A stretch of DNA of 64,000 bases from Pseudomonas putida. Its GTDB lineage: Bacteria > Pseudomonadota > Gammaproteobacteria > Pseudomonadales > Pseudomonadaceae. Both the position numbers and the translations under genes were made by a program. The stretch is taken from the NCBI RefSeq assembly GCF_004357765.1, contig NZ_SMTE01000003.1, forward strand, positions 1-64,000, given 5' to 3'. The notes under the pieces were generated by a model. That model searched no databases and had not been told where the DNA came from. It worked only from the letters and a program-made list of their open reading frames with translations. Below, in pieces: positions 54,837-64,000 of the stretch (position 1 is the stretch's first letter; each line of letters begins with the position of its first letter).

Positions 54837-57710
54837 TCAGCGATACGCCTCCAGCGGCACGCACGCGCAGAACAGATTACGATCGCCATAGACATTGTCG
54901 ACCCGGTTCACCGCTGGCCAATACTTATGCTGGCGCACGTGAGCACTGGGCGCGATACCGCGCTCCAGGCCATACGGGCGGTCCCACGGCGCCAGCACAT
55001 CGGCCAAGGTATGTGGCGCGTGCTTGAGCGGATTGTCCTCTGCCGGCCACGTGCCGTCCTGGACCAGACCGATCTCTTCGCGAATGGCCAGCATCGCCTC
55101 GATGAAACGGTCCAACTCGGCTTTCGACTCGCTTTCGGTGGGCTCTACCATCAAAGTGCCGGGGACCGGAAACGACATGGTCGGTGCATGGAAGCCATAG
55201 TCCATCAGGCGCTTGGCCACGTCCTCTTCGCTGATCCCGGTCTGCGCCTTGAGCGGGCGCAGATCGAGGATGCATTCATGGGCCACGCGTTGGTTGCGCC
55301 CGCGGTACAACACCGGGAAGGCACCGCCCAGTTGTCCGGCCAGGTAGTTCGCCGAGAGAATCGCCACCTCGCTGGCATCGGCCAGTTGCGGTCCCATCAT
55401 GGCGATGTACATCCAACTGATCGGCAGAATGCTCGCACTGCCCCAGGGCGCAGCGCTGACCGCGCTGTTGTTCGGGTCCAGACCAGGCACTGGAACCACC
55501 GGATGGCTGGCGACGAAGGCCGTGAGGTGGGCGCGCACGCCAATCGGCCCCATGCCCGGCCCGCCGCCGCCATGGGGAATGCAGAAGGTCTTGTGCAGAT
55601 TCATGTGCGAAACATCGGCACCGATGTCCGCCGGTCGTGCCAGACCGACCTGGGCATTGAGGTTGGCACCGTCCATGTACACCTGCCCGCCGTGCTGGTG
55701 CACCACCTCGCAAATTTCCCGGATACCCTCTTCATACACGCCATGGGTCGAAGGATAGGTCACCATCAGGCACGACAGCCGCTCGCCGGCGGCCTGAGCC
55801 TTGGCCTTGAGATCGTCGAGGTCGACGTTGCCGTCCTCATCGCATTCAACGATGACCACCTCCATGCCGGCCATCTGCGCCGAGGCCGGATTGGTGCCAT
55901 GCGCCGAAGCTGGAATCAGGCACACCGTGCGCTTGGACTGATGCCGGCTACGGTGGTAACGGGTGATCGCCATGAGCCCGGCATACTCGCCCTGCGCACC
56001 GGAGTTGGGCTGCATGCAGATGGCGTCGAATCCGGTAATGGCGCACAACCAGCTCTCCAGTTCGTCGATCATCGCCCTGTACCCCACCGCCTGGGACGCC
56101 GGGGCGAAAGGATGCAATGAAGCGAAGCCGGGCCAGGTGATGGGGATCATTTCGCTGGTGGCGTTGAGCTTCATGGTGCAGGAGCCGAGCGGGATCATCG
56201 ACTGATTCAGCGCCAGGTCCTTGTTCTCCAGCTGCTTGAGGTAGCGCAGCATCTCGGTTTCGCTGTGGTGCAGGTTGAACACAGGGTGGCTGAGAAACGC
56301 CGAGCGCCTGACCAACGCCGCCGGTATGCCCTCTGGCAAGGCCTGCTGATCGAGAGCGGCGATGTCCAGTCCATGATCGACGCCGAGGAAAATATCGAAC
56401 AAGCGCAGCACGGTCTGTTCGGTGCAGGTTTCGTCCAGGCTCACGCCCAGGTGGCCACGGCCGAGAATCCGCAGGTTGATCCGCGCTGCCGAGGCGCTCT
56501 CGATGATCGCCGCCTGAGCACCGCCGACCTCGAGGGTGAGCGTGTCGAAGAAGTGCTGGTTGAGCCTTTTGATGCCCTTGGCTTGCAGGCCAGCGGCGAG
56601 GATGAAGGTGAGCCGATGGACACGCTGGGCGATGCGCCGTAGCCCCTCGGGACCGTGATAGACCGCGTAGAAACCGGCGATATTGGCAAGCAGTACCTGG
56701 GCTGTGCAGATATTGGAGTTGGCTTTCTCGCGGCGAATGTGTTGCTCGCGGGTCTGCAGGGCCATGCGCAGGGCGGTATTGCCGCGCGCATCACGGGACA
56801 CGCCGATGATCCGTCCGGGCATCGCCCGCTTGTAGTCGTCTCGACAGGCGAAATAAGCCGCATGGGGCCCGCCATAGCCCATCGGCACCCCGAAGCGTTG
56901 GGATGAACCCAGCACCACGTCCGCCCCCAGCTCGCCCGGAGGCGCCAGAACCACCAGGCTGAGCAGATCGGCGGCGACGCAGGCCAAGGCCTGCTGGGCG
57001 TGCAGCTGGTCGATCAGCGGCCTCAGGTCGCGTACCTCGCCGTGGGTATCCGGATACTGCAGCAAAGCGCCGAAGACCGAATGCTTGGCCAGGTTGTCGA
57101 CACTGTCGACGATCAGCTCGAAGCCAAAGCCCTCGGCGCGGGTCTTGAGCACGGAAAGGGTCTGCGGATGGCAGTGCTCATCGGCGAAGAAGGCGTTGCT
57201 CTTGTTGCGCGCCACCCGCTTGGCCAGAGCCATGGCCTCGGCGGCGGCGGTGGCTTCATCGAGCAACGAGGCATTGGCCAGGGCCAGGCCAGTCAGGTCG
57301 ATGACCATTTGCTGGAAATTCAGCAACGCCTCCAGGCGGCCTTGGGCGATTTCCGGTTGATAGGGCGTATAGGCGGTGTACCAGCCTGGGTTTTCCAACA
57401 CGTTGCGCAGGATGACCGTAGGGGTGATGGTACCGTGGTAACCCATGCCGATCAGGCTGGTCCACACCTGGTTCTGCTCGGCGTAGCCAGCCAGCTTGGC
57501 CAGGGCAGCCTGTTCGTCCAGGGCCGGCGGCAGATCGAGGGCGCGATTGAAACGAATGCCAGGAGGGACGGTTTGCTCGATCAGCTCATCGCGGCTGGAC
57601 AGACCCAGCGTACCGAGCATGGCCTGCTGCTCCTGGGCGTCGGGCCCCAGGTGGCGGCGCAGAAATGGGGTGGGCTCTTGCAGTTGATGCAGGGATGGCG
57701 ACTGGGACAT
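54837..57710 (-). CDS. gcvP: Glycine dehydrogenase (decarboxylating), P protein
   Basis: GcvP decarboxylates glycine and passes aminomethyl to the lipoyl arm of GcvH. The product is 957 residues, the fused single-chain form. It has the PLP lysine in [20 protein letters not shown] and conserved segments [12 protein letters not shown]-like ([20 protein letters not shown]) and [13 protein letters not shown]. It lies after gcvH with a 194-base gap that holds two REP-type palindromes, unlike the tight gcvT-gcvH spacing, so it may have a separate promoter or a processed transcript. Confidence 0.97.
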   Translation of the reverse strand: MSQSPSLHQLQEPTPFLRRHLGPDAQEQQAMLGTLGLSSRDELIEQTVPPGIRFNRALDLPPALDEQAALAKLAGYAEQNQVWTSLIGMGYHGTITPTVILRNVLENPGWYTAYTPYQPEIAQGRLEALLNFQQMVIDLTGLALANASLLDEATAAAEAMALAKRVARNKSNAFFADEHCHPQTLSVLKTRAEGFGFELIVDSVDNLAKHSVFGALLQYPDTHGEVRDLRPLIDQLHAQQALACVAADLLSLVVLAPPGELGADVVLGSSQRFGVPMGYGGPHAAYFACRDDYKRAMPGRIIGVSRDARGNTALRMALQTREQHIRREKANSNICTAQVLLANIAGFYAVYHGPEGLRRIAQRVHRLTFILAAGLQAKGIKRLNQHFFDTLTLEVGGAQAAIIESASAARINLRILGRGHLGVSLDETCTEQTVLRLFDIFLGVDHGLDIAALDQQALPEGIPAALVRRSAFLSHPVFNLHHSETEMLRYLKQLENKDLALNQSMIPLGSCTMKLNATSEMIPITWPGFASLHPFAPASQAVGYRAMIDELESWLCAITGFDAICMQPNSGAQGEYAGLMAITRYHRSRHQSKRTVCLIPASAHGTNPASAQMAGMEVVIVECDEDGNVDLDDLKAKAQAAGERLSCLMVTYPSTHGVYEEGIREICEVVHQHGGQVYMDGANLNAQVGLARPADIGADVSHMNLHKTFCIPHGGGGPGMGPIGVRAHLTAFVASHPVVPVPGLDPNNSAVSAAPWGSASILPISWMYIAMMGPQLADASEVAILSANYLAGQLGGAFPVLYRGRNQRVAHECILDLRPLKAQTGISEEDVAKRLMDYGFHAPTMSFPVPGTLMVEPTESESKAELDRFIEAMLAIREEIGLVQDGTWPAEDNPLKHAPHTLADVLAPWDRPYGLERGIAPSAHVRQHKYWPAVNRVDNVYGDRNLFCACVPLEAYR

Positions 57711-57808
57711 GGCGACGATCTCTTCCTGGACCAGCTCTCATGGAGACTCTTAAGTCTAGGAAGGATTGCCGATTCTGCGGGGAAACTTGCTGTTGCCGGC
57801 CCGATGCC

Positions 57809-57890
57809 ATCGCCGGCAAGCCGGCTCCTACAGATCAACGACAGGCCAAAAACCTGCGCCGTACCTGTGGGAGCGGGCTTGCCCGCGAAG
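57809..57890. repeat. Two REP-type palindromes between gcvH and gcvP
   Basis: A unit of the CGCCGGCAAGCCGGC class (57809-57833) is followed by one of the GTGGGAGCGGGCTTGCCCGC class (57865-57890). They differ in core sequence. Both sit inside the gcv operon, in the 194-base gap between gcvH and gcvP. Confidence 0.75.
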
Positions 57891-57904
57891 AGTGCGACAC
57901 CGTC

Positions 57905-58288
57905 TCACTCGCCGATGGCAGCCTTGTAGCCAGCGGCATCCAGCAGTTTTTCCAGCTCAGTCTTGTCGCTCGGCTTCAGTTTGAAGATCCACGAATCGTA
58001 GGGCTCGTCGTTGAGCAGCTCCGGGCTGTCGGCCAGCTCATCGTTGACGGCGATCACTTCACCGGAAACCGGCGCGTAGATGTCCGAAGCGGCCTTGACC
58101 GACTCGACCACACCTGCGGCATCGCCAGCGGCGAAGACCTTGCCAACCTCTGCCAGTTCGACGAACACCACGTCACCCAGAGCCTGCTGGGCGTGGTCGC
58201 TGATGCCCACGGTCACCGTGCCATCGGCCTCCAGGCGCGCCCACTCGTGGCTTTCGGCGAAACGCAGATCGGCGGGGATATTGCTCAT
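57905..58288 (-). CDS. gcvH: Glycine cleavage system H protein
   Basis: GcvH carries the lipoyl arm that shuttles the aminomethyl group between GcvP and GcvT. The 127-residue product has the lipoylation lysine Lys65 in [18 protein letters not shown], and conserved [13 protein letters not shown] and [12 protein letters not shown]. It lies 51 bases after gcvT and is probably co-transcribed with it. Confidence 0.97.
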   Translation of the reverse strand: MSNIPADLRFAESHEWARLEADGTVTVGISDHAQQALGDVVFVELAEVGKVFAAGDAAGVVESVKAASDIYAPVSGEVIAVNDELADSPELLNDEPYDSWIFKLKPSDKTELEKLLDAAGYKAAIGE

Positions 58289-58339
58289 GTCTTGAATTCC
58301 TCGATAGGGTCAGCGGTCGGCCCGCCAATGATTAGTTGT

Positions 58340-59422
58340 TCAGATCAAAATCTTGCCGTGGCGCACGAAGGTCGGCTTGACCACCCGCACCGGGTACCAC
58401 TTGCCGCGTATTTCGACCTCGGCACGGTCACCGGTGGCCATCGGCACACGCGCCAGGGCGATGGATTTGCTCAGCGTAGGCGAGAAACTACCACTGGTGA
58501 TCTCTCCTTCGCCAATCCCGGCGACACGCACCACCTGGTGGGCACGCAACACGCCACGCTCTTCGAGCACCAGACCGACCAGTTTGCTCTGCACTCCCTG
58601 CTCGATTTCCGCCAGCAGCGCAGCGCGACCGATGAACTCGCGCTCGGCGGGTTCCCAGGCGATGCACCAACCCAGGTTGGAGGTGAGCGGGGTGTGGGTC
58701 TCGTCGATATCCTGGCCGTAGAGATTCATACCGGCCTCCAGGCGCAGCGTGTCGCGCGCGCCAAGGCCGCTGGGAGCGATACCGGCGCCCACCAGGTCGT
58801 TGAAGAAGCCCACTGCCTCGTCGCCAGGAAGGATGATCTCCAGACCGTCCTCACCGGTGTAGCCGGTGCGGGCGATGAACCAGTCACCTTCGCGCACACC
58901 TTCGAACGGGCGCAGCTCGCGAATCAGCGCAGCGCGCGAGGCACTGAGCAATGCTGCCACCTTGTCACGCGCTTGAGGGCCCTGGATGGCAAGGATGGCA
59001 AGGTCCGGGCGCACCTCGACGTCCACGGCAAAACCTGCGCGCTGTTGCTCCAGCCAAGCCAGGACTTTCGCCCGGGTGGCGGCATTGGTCACCAGGCGAT
59101 AGCCGGTTTCAGTACTGTAGGCGATGAGATCGTCGATGACTCCGCCTTGTTCGTTCAACAAGGGGCTGTACAGCGCCTGACCGACGTCGTCGAGCCGGCC
59201 GACATCGTTGGCCAGCAGATACTGCAGCCAGGGCCGCGCATCGCTGCCGGTGATATCGATGACGGTCATGTGGGAGACATCGAAGACGCCACAATCGCTG
59301 CGCACCTGGTGGTGCTCCTCGACCTGCGAACCATAGTGCAAGGGCATGTCCCAGCCGCCAAAATCGACGGTCTTGGCGCCAAGTGCCAGGTGCAGATCAT
59401 ACAATAGCGTGCGCTGTCCCAT
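58340..59422 (-). CDS. gcvT: Aminomethyltransferase, T protein
   Basis: GcvT releases ammonia and makes 5,10-methylenetetrahydrofolate. The 360-residue product has the conserved [21 protein letters not shown], the catalytic Asp region [28 protein letters not shown] and [23 protein letters not shown] 59422 ([11 protein letters not shown]) is preceded by GGAGAAACC; the frame is open to 59476. It is the first gene of the gcv operon. I looked for a glycine riboswitch in the 124 bases upstream and saw none. Confidence 0.96.
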   Translation of the reverse strand: MGQRTLLYDLHLALGAKTVDFGGWDMPLHYGSQVEEHHQVRSDCGVFDVSHMTVIDITGSDARPWLQYLLANDVGRLDDVGQALYSPLLNEQGGVIDDLIAYSTETGYRLVTNAATRAKVLAWLEQQRAGFAVDVEVRPDLAILAIQGPQARDKVAALLSASRAALIRELRPFEGVREGDWFIARTGYTGEDGLEIILPGDEAVGFFNDLVGAGIAPSGLGARDTLRLEAGMNLYGQDIDETHTPLTSNLGWCIAWEPAEREFIGRAALLAEIEQGVQSKLVGLVLEERGVLRAHQVVRVAGIGEGEITSGSFSPTLSKSIALARVPMATGDRAEVEIRGKWYPVRVVKPTFVRHGKILI

Positions 59423-59546
59423 GGGTTTCTCCTTCCGGGCGTGGCGAAGCGGCGGCGGGTGATGACCCGTGGTCATCAGCTGTTGTTGTTAGGTGTCGCC
59501 GCGAGAATGCCGCGCATTGTAGCCGCAAGGACGCGGGCTGGCACCT

Positions 59547-61169
59547 CTAGTGACTGTGACCGGGCTGCTTGGCGGAACGGCGAATCAAGCCGATGACCGG
59601 CAACAGCCCTACCAGCACCAGGGTCAGAGCCGGCAGCGACGCGCGAGCCCATTCGCCCTCGCTGGTCATCTCGAACACCCGCACTGCCAGGGTATCCCAG
59701 CCGAACGGACGCATCAGCAAGGTGGCCGGCATTTCCTTGAGCACATCGACGAATACCAGCAGCCCGGCGCTCAGCGCACCGGGCACCAGCAGTGGCAGAT
59801 AGACCTTGAAGAACAACTTCGTCCCGCCCACGCCGAGGCTGCGCGAGGCCTCGGGCAGTGACGGGCGGATACGCGCCAGGCTGCTTTCCAACGGCCCGTA
59901 GGCCACGGCGATGAAACGCACCAGATAAGCCAACAGCAAAGCGCCGATACTGCCCAGCAACAGCGGCTTGCCGGCACCACCCAGCCAGCTCGACAGCGGG
60001 ATTACCCAATGATTGTCGAGGTAACTGAAAGCCAGCATGATCGCCACCGCCAGCACCGAGCCGGGCAAGGCGTAGCCCAGGTTGGCGATGCCCACACCGG
60101 CGCGGATCGCCCCGCTGGGAGCCTGGCGCCTGGCAAAGGCCAGCAACAGGGCCACGCCCACCGTCAACAGTGCAGCCAGGCAGCCCAGATACAGGGTATG
60201 CATGACCAATCCGAAGTAGCGCTCGTCCAGATCGTGGCGACCGCGCTGCCAACACCACACCAGCAGTTGCAGCAGCGGGATGACGAACGCACAGGCGAAC
60301 ACCAGCAAGCACCAACCGCTCGCCAGCACGGCCTTGTAGCCACGCAGGTGATACAGCGCCTGGACACGTGGGCGTTCATTGCCGCTGTGGCTGGCGCCAC
60401 GGGCGCGACGCTCGCCATACAGCACCAGCATCACGGCCAGCAGCAGCAGGCTCGCCAACTGCGCCGCGCTGGACAGGCTGAAGAAGCCATACCAGGTCTT
60501 GTAGATGGCAGTGGTGAAGGTATCGAAATTGAACACCGCTACCGCGCCGAAGTCGGCCAGGGTTTCCATCAGCGCCAAGGCGATGCCGGCACCGATGGCC
60601 GGGCGCGCCATGGGCAAGGCTACCCGCCAGAAGGCCTGAAGCGGTGACAGACCGAGCACCCTCGCCGCTTCCATCAAACCCTTGCCCTGGGCCAGGAAAG
60701 CGGTACGCGCCAACAGGTAGACGTACGGGTAGAACACCAGCACCAGCACCACGATGACGCCCCCCGTGGAGCGCACCCGCGGCAGGCGCATGGGGCCGAA
60801 CACCTCGCGCAAGGCACTCTGCACGGGACCGGCGAAATCCAGCAGCCCGACGAAGACGAACGCCAGCACATAGGCGGGGATGGCGAACGGCAGCATGAGC
60901 GCCCAGTCGAGCCAGCGCCGGCCAGGGAACTGGCAGAGGCTGGTGAGCCAAGCCAGGCTCACTCCGAGCGCGGTGACGCCGACGCCGACGCCCAGCACCA
61001 GGGTCAGGGTGTTGCCCAGTAGACGGCTCATCTGGGTGTCGAGCAGGTGCGACCAGATCTGCGTATCGATCGACTGCCAGGCCAGCAGCAATACGCTCAG
61101 CGGTAGCAGCACCAGGGCGGCGATCAAGCCGACCGGGAGGTACCAGCGGCGTTGGCGGGTATGGGGCAA
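59547..61169 (-). CDS. Ferric-iron ABC transporter permease (FbpB/SfuB-like)
   Basis: The 540-residue protein is a fused double-length permease with about 12 membrane segments. It has two EAA-like loops, KGLMEAARVLGLSPLQAFWRVALP and PSLPEASRSLGVGGTKLFFKVYLP, as in FbpB/SfuB/HitB-type iron permeases. It pairs with the binding protein encoded 66 bases upstream. No ATPase gene follows (gcvT lies next), so the energising subunit must be elsewhere. The end is Lys/His-rich. Confidence 0.9.
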   Translation of the reverse strand: MPHTRQRRWYLPVGLIAALVLLPLSVLLLAWQSIDTQIWSHLLDTQMSRLLGNTLTLVLGVGVGVTALGVSLAWLTSLCQFPGRRWLDWALMLPFAIPAYVLAFVFVGLLDFAGPVQSALREVFGPMRLPRVRSTGGVIVVLVLVFYPYVYLLARTAFLAQGKGLMEAARVLGLSPLQAFWRVALPMARPAIGAGIALALMETLADFGAVAVFNFDTFTTAIYKTWYGFFSLSSAAQLASLLLLAVMLVLYGERRARGASHSGNERPRVQALYHLRGYKAVLASGWCLLVFACAFVIPLLQLLVWCWQRGRHDLDERYFGLVMHTLYLGCLAALLTVGVALLLAFARRQAPSGAIRAGVGIANLGYALPGSVLAVAIMLAFSYLDNHWVIPLSSWLGGAGKPLLLGSIGALLLAYLVRFIAVAYGPLESSLARIRPSLPEASRSLGVGGTKLFFKVYLPLLVPGALSAGLLVFVDVLKEMPATLLMRPFGWDTLAVRVFEMTSEGEWARASLPALTLVLVGLLPVIGLIRRSAKQPGHSH

Positions 61170-61235
61170 TGCTTTGGTCTCGGTAATGGGATGCGACCGC
61201 CGGCGATGGGGCCTTTACAGGCCCCGAAGATTAAC

Positions 61236-62237
61236 TCAGTTCCAGCCAGCCCGGTCCATCAGGCGAATAGCCTCGGCCTGGCGCTTGCCGGCAATTTCCA
61301 CCGGGATGCTGTCGGCCTTGAAGCTACCCCAGGCCGCGACCTCGTCCGAGGGCTTTACCTTCGGATTGGCCGGGAATTCCTGGTTGATGTCGGCGAACAG
61401 CTTCTGCGCCTGCTCGCCAGTCATCCACTCGACCAGAGCCTTGGCCGCCTCCGGGTGCGGGGCATGCTTGGTCAGGCCGATACCCGACAGATTGACGTGC
61501 ACGCCACGGTCGTTCTGGTTAGGCCAGAAGAGCTTCACCGCGAGTTCAGGGTTGGCCTTGTGCATGCGCCCATAGTAATAGGTGTTGACCACCCCGACGT
61601 CGCACTGGCCGGCCTCGACCGCCTGGATCACGGCGTTGTCGTCAGAGAACACGTCAGTGGACAGGTTGTTGACCCAGCCCTTGACGATCTGCTCGGCCTT
61701 GGCCTCGCCGTGGGTCTCGATCAGGGTAGCGGTCAGCGACTGGTTGTAGACCTTCTTCGCCGTGCGTAGGCACAGACGACCTTCCCATTGCTTGTCAGCC
61801 AGGGCTTCGTAAGTGCTCAGTTCTTCTGGCTTGACCCGGTCGGTGGCGTAGATGATGGTCCGTGCGCGCAGGCTCAGGCCAGTCCATGCGTGGGACGAGG
61901 CGCGATACTGTGGCGGAATGTTCTGGTCGATCACACTCGACTGGAACGGTTGCAGGATGCCCATCTGCTCCGCCTGCCAGAGGTTGCCGGCATCGACGGT
62001 GAGCAGCAGGTCGGCCACACCGTTTTCACCCTCGGCCTTGATGCGTTGCATCAGCGGCGCTTCTTTGTCGGTGATGAACTTGATCTGGACGCCAGTCTTG
62101 GCCGTGTAGGCGTCGAACACCGGCTTGATCAGCTCGTCGATGCGCGAGGAATACACCACCACTTCGTCAGCGGCCTGGGCAGCGCCGCCGAACAGGGACA
62201 GGGCCAAAGCGGCCAGTAGGGGCTTGCGTGGCAACAT
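61236..62237 (-). CDS. Ferric-iron-binding periplasmic protein (FbpA-like)
   Basis: The 333-residue protein has a signal peptide ([16 protein letters not shown]) and the FbpA/HitA/SfuA-type core: [38 protein letters not shown] and the tyrosine cluster [10 protein letters not shown] that binds Fe(III). ATG 62237 with GAGGAGCG ahead is a clear start, although the frame is open to 62450. A weak AT-rich stretch upstream (62268-62292) could hold a Fur site, but it does not match the consensus well. It feeds the adjacent permease. Confidence 0.9.
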   Translation of the reverse strand: MLPRKPLLAALALSLFGGAAQAADEVVVYSSRIDELIKPVFDAYTAKTGVQIKFITDKEAPLMQRIKAEGENGVADLLLTVDAGNLWQAEQMGILQPFQSSVIDQNIPPQYRASSHAWTGLSLRARTIIYATDRVKPEELSTYEALADKQWEGRLCLRTAKKVYNQSLTATLIETHGEAKAEQIVKGWVNNLSTDVFSDDNAVIQAVEAGQCDVGVVNTYYYGRMHKANPELAVKLFWPNQNDRGVHVNLSGIGLTKHAPHPEAAKALVEWMTGEQAQKLFADINQEFPANPKVKPSDEVAAWGSFKADSIPVEIAGKRQAEAIRLMDRAGWN

Positions 62238-62394
62238 CGGAAACGCTCCTCGGGATCGTAGAGAGGTGCGAATGGTAGTGAATCCCATTTTCCGGCTCAC
62301 CCACGGAGCCGTTACCGGATGTTGCAACGCCGCGCGCTGAACCTGTGTGAGCCGGCTTATCCGGCGATCGGACCGCAAACCGGCCCCGTCGAGC

Positions 62395-63618
62395 TCAAGC
62401 CTTGGCCAACTCCGGCAGATCCCCGGAAAGCCCCAGCGCCTGACGTACAAACAACGCCTTGGCCTCAGGCATCTGCTGCACCAGCTTCAATCCACTGTTG
62501 CGCAACCAACGCAGCGGCAGCGGATTGGCCTGGAACAACCGCTCGAAGCCTTCCATCGCCGCCATCAATGCCAGGTTATGCGGCATGCGCCTGCGCTCAT
62601 ATCGGCTGAGCACCTTCACATCGGCCAGACGCTCTCCCCGCTCGCAGGCATTGACCAGCACCTCGGCCAGCACCGCGGCATCGAGAAAGCCCAGGTTGAC
62701 GCCCTGCCCGGCCAATGGGTGAATGGTGTGCGCTGCGTCGCCGATCAGCGCCAGGCCTTCGTCCACGTAGCGCTTGGCATGGCGTTGGCGCAACGGCACG
62801 CTGAGCCGCGGATCGGCTTGCAGTACCTGCCCCAGGCGGCCCTCGAAGGCACGCTCCAGGGCCGTGCAGAAGGCCACATCGTCCAAGCCCATGAGCTGTT
62901 CGGCGTGTTCCGGTGTGGTCGACCAGACGATCGAGCACCAATCCTGCCGGCCATCTCGCGACAGCGGCAGGAAAGCCAGCGGCCCCTCGTCGGTGAAGCG
63001 CTGCCAGGCAGTGCCCTGGTGCGGCGCACTGCAGCGCACGCTGGTGACGATGGCGTGGTGCAGGTAATCCCATTCGCGGGTCGCGCACCCGGCCAGGCGC
63101 CGTATCGCCGAATTGGCGCCGTCGGCAGCCACCACCAGCGGCGCACGCAGGCGCCGGCCATCCGCCAAGGTCAGCAGCCACTCGTCCCCCGAACGACGCA
63201 GGTGCTCGACGCGGGCATTGGCCAGCAAGCCGACATCACTGTCGTGCAAGCGCTCGAGCAAGCCGTCCTGCACCACACGGTTTTCGACGATATGCCCCAG
63301 CACTTGAGCGTGCACGCTGGCGGCGGAGAAGTGAATCTGCCCAGTGCCGCTGCCATCCCAGACCTGCATGTCCGAATAGGGCGTGCAACGCCGCTGGGCG
63401 ATGCCGTCCCAGGCACCGAGGCGCTCGAGGATGCGCTGGCTGGCCGCCGACAAGGCGCTGACCCGCGGCTCGAAAGGTGCCTGGGCATCGAACGGCTTGA
63501 CCGCCAGCGGGCCGCCGTCGAGCAGGAGGACTTCCAGGCCGCTGTGGCGCAAGGCCAGGGCCAGGGCGCTGCCGACCATACCGGCACCGACAATCAACAG
63601 ATCTGCGCGCATTTCCAT
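62395..63618 (-). CDS. ubiI: FAD-dependent monooxygenase, ubiquinone biosynthesis (UbiI-like)
   Basis: The 407-residue flavoprotein belongs to the UbiH/UbiF/UbiI family. It has the N-terminal GxGxxG ([18 protein letters not shown]), DG region [14 protein letters not shown], and GD motif [22 protein letters not shown]. It probably adds a ring hydroxyl in ubiquinone synthesis. The P. aeruginosa homologue in the corresponding locus (PA5221, from memory) was assigned as UbiI. Specificity (C5 versus C1 or C6) cannot be read from the sequence. It lies 3 bases from the DUF4442 gene on the same strand, so the two are in one operon. Confidence 0.8.
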   Translation of the reverse strand: MEMRADLLIVGAGMVGSALALALRHSGLEVLLLDGGPLAVKPFDAQAPFEPRVSALSAASQRILERLGAWDGIAQRRCTPYSDMQVWDGSGTGQIHFSAASVHAQVLGHIVENRVVQDGLLERLHDSDVGLLANARVEHLRRSGDEWLLTLADGRRLRAPLVVAADGANSAIRRLAGCATREWDYLHHAIVTSVRCSAPHQGTAWQRFTDEGPLAFLPLSRDGRQDWCSIVWSTTPEHAEQLMGLDDVAFCTALERAFEGRLGQVLQADPRLSVPLRQRHAKRYVDEGLALIGDAAHTIHPLAGQGVNLGFLDAAVLAEVLVNACERGERLADVKVLSRYERRRMPHNLALMAAMEGFERLFQANPLPLRWLRNSGLKLVQQMPEAKALFVRQALGLSGDLPELAKA

Positions 63619-63621
63619 GCC

Positions 63622-64000
63622 TTACGCCTGCCTCGCTTGCGGCTTGAGCCGCACGTATAGGGTTTTGTCGACCCGCGCCACCAGCTCGCCGGCGCCGTCG
63701 CGGATATCGACCTGCAATCGCGGCAAGTGCTTCTTGCCATGGGCGGTCTGCTGGCGGATGTCGTCCAGCAAGGCGTCGTCGAGTTGGAACTCGGCGTACA
63801 CCGGGCCCTTGCCCGGGGCGATGAAGTCGATGCTCGCAGCCTTGTCCCAGACGATGTAGTCGCGGCCCAACTGCTCCATCAGCAACAGCATGTAGAACGG
63901 GTCGACCATCGAGTACAAGCTGCCACCGAACTGGGTGCCAACGTAGTTGCGGTTCCAGCGTGTCAGTTTCATCCGCACCCGGGCAGTGCGCATGTCCGCG
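63622..64000 (-). CDS. DUF4442 hotdog-fold protein, 5' part cut by window edge
   Basis: The visible 126 codons end with DKTLYVRLKPQARQA. The sequence shows a single hotdog-fold domain of DUF4442 type: NYVGTQFGGSLYSMVDPFYMLLLMEQLG, VWDKAASIDFIAPGKGPVYAEFQLDD. These are thioesterase-like proteins of unknown substrate. The family usually starts 25-35 residues before the Met at 63993 (MRTARVRMKLTRWNRN), so the true start is probably beyond the window. It is probably co-transcribed with ubiI. Confidence 0.8.
   Translation of the reverse strand, partial: ADMRTARVRMKLTRWNRNYVGTQFGGSLYSMVDPFYMLLLMEQLGRDYIVWDKAASIDFIAPGKGPVYAEFQLDDALLDDIRQQTAHGKKHLPRLQVDIRDGAGELVARVDKTLYVRLKPQARQA

Noticed and set aside
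59423-59546. Glycine riboswitch before gcvT
   Set aside because: The 124 bases upstream lack the conserved glycine aptamer elements.
62238-62300. Fur box before the iron-binding protein gene
   Set aside because: The AT-rich stretch matches the 19-bp consensus poorly, so it is mentioned only as a possibility in the gene entry.

Overview
This 64 kb window is a stretch of a Pseudomonas chromosome, most probably from the P. putida group. The evidence is the GC-rich coding sequence, the characteristic REP palindromes (core GCGGGCTTGCCCGC with a GTGGGAG arm) between genes, a MerR regulator matching P. putida CadR, and a gene order that I recall as syntenic with the thyA-lgt-ptsP to gcvPHT-ubiI segment of P. 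putida genomes. It is mostly core metabolism and transport. I see no rRNA, tRNA, CRISPR array, prophage or integrated island. Species assignment and synteny are from memory, not from a search.

Layout. 1-0.9 kb: wreck of an IS605-type element (5' end of tnpB, 3' fragment of tnpA) abutting cadR. 0.9-10.2 kb: thyA, lgt, a TauE/SafE transporter, an NRDE protein, ptsP-rppH, a small membrane protein, ilvA and rpiA. 10.2-18.2 kb: two SdiA-regulated-type paralogues, an FAA-hydrolase family gene with a D-2-hydroxyglutarate dehydrogenase gene divergent from serA, a DUF4399 protein, a miniature substrate-binding protein, DUF523 and a 2-oxoglutarate oxygenase. 18.3-24.2 kb: envelope and periplasmic proteins (DUF2059, thioredoxin-like, penicillin acylase) with alpha/beta hydrolases and a candidate 27-residue ORF. 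24.2-31 kb: a sulfur block (metQ, sigma-54 activator-like protein, RBBP9 hydrolase, cysA-cysW-cysT-sbp-oscA). 31-36.3 kb: a TriABC-type RND efflux operon. 36.4-37.2 kb: a REP-associated tyrosine transposase (RAYT) between REP pairs. 37.2-47.5 kb: the polyamine spu locus. 47.6-52.6 kb: argA, argE, a CYTH protein, an Lrp-family regulator and a small ACT-like protein. 52.7-54.8 kb: a solitary GspE ATPase and a DUF2388 protein. 54.8-64 kb: the glycine cleavage operon gcvT-gcvH-gcvP, a ferric-iron ABC pair, a UbiI-type monooxygenase and a partial DUF4442 protein.

How the genes work together. The spu genes take up putrescine and spermidine (SpuDEFGH) and degrade them by gamma-glutamylation (SpuB, SpuI) and transamination (SpuC). 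The cys/sbp/oscA set imports sulfate under sulfur limitation. SerA and the divergent D-2-hydroxyglutarate dehydrogenase are a known metabolic couple for serine synthesis. The Gcv proteins pass glycine carbon to folate. PtsP and RppH are co-oriented and closely spaced, and link nitrogen PTS signalling with mRNA 5'-end processing.

Most unusual features: the cadR gene left beside an IS605 wreck with no cadA visible, the sigma-54 activator-like protein with an altered GAFTGA loop and no DNA-binding domain, a substrate-binding protein lacking its second lobe, the RAYT/REP arrangement, and the small ORF at 24.1 kb. I did not find a clearly new multi-gene system.
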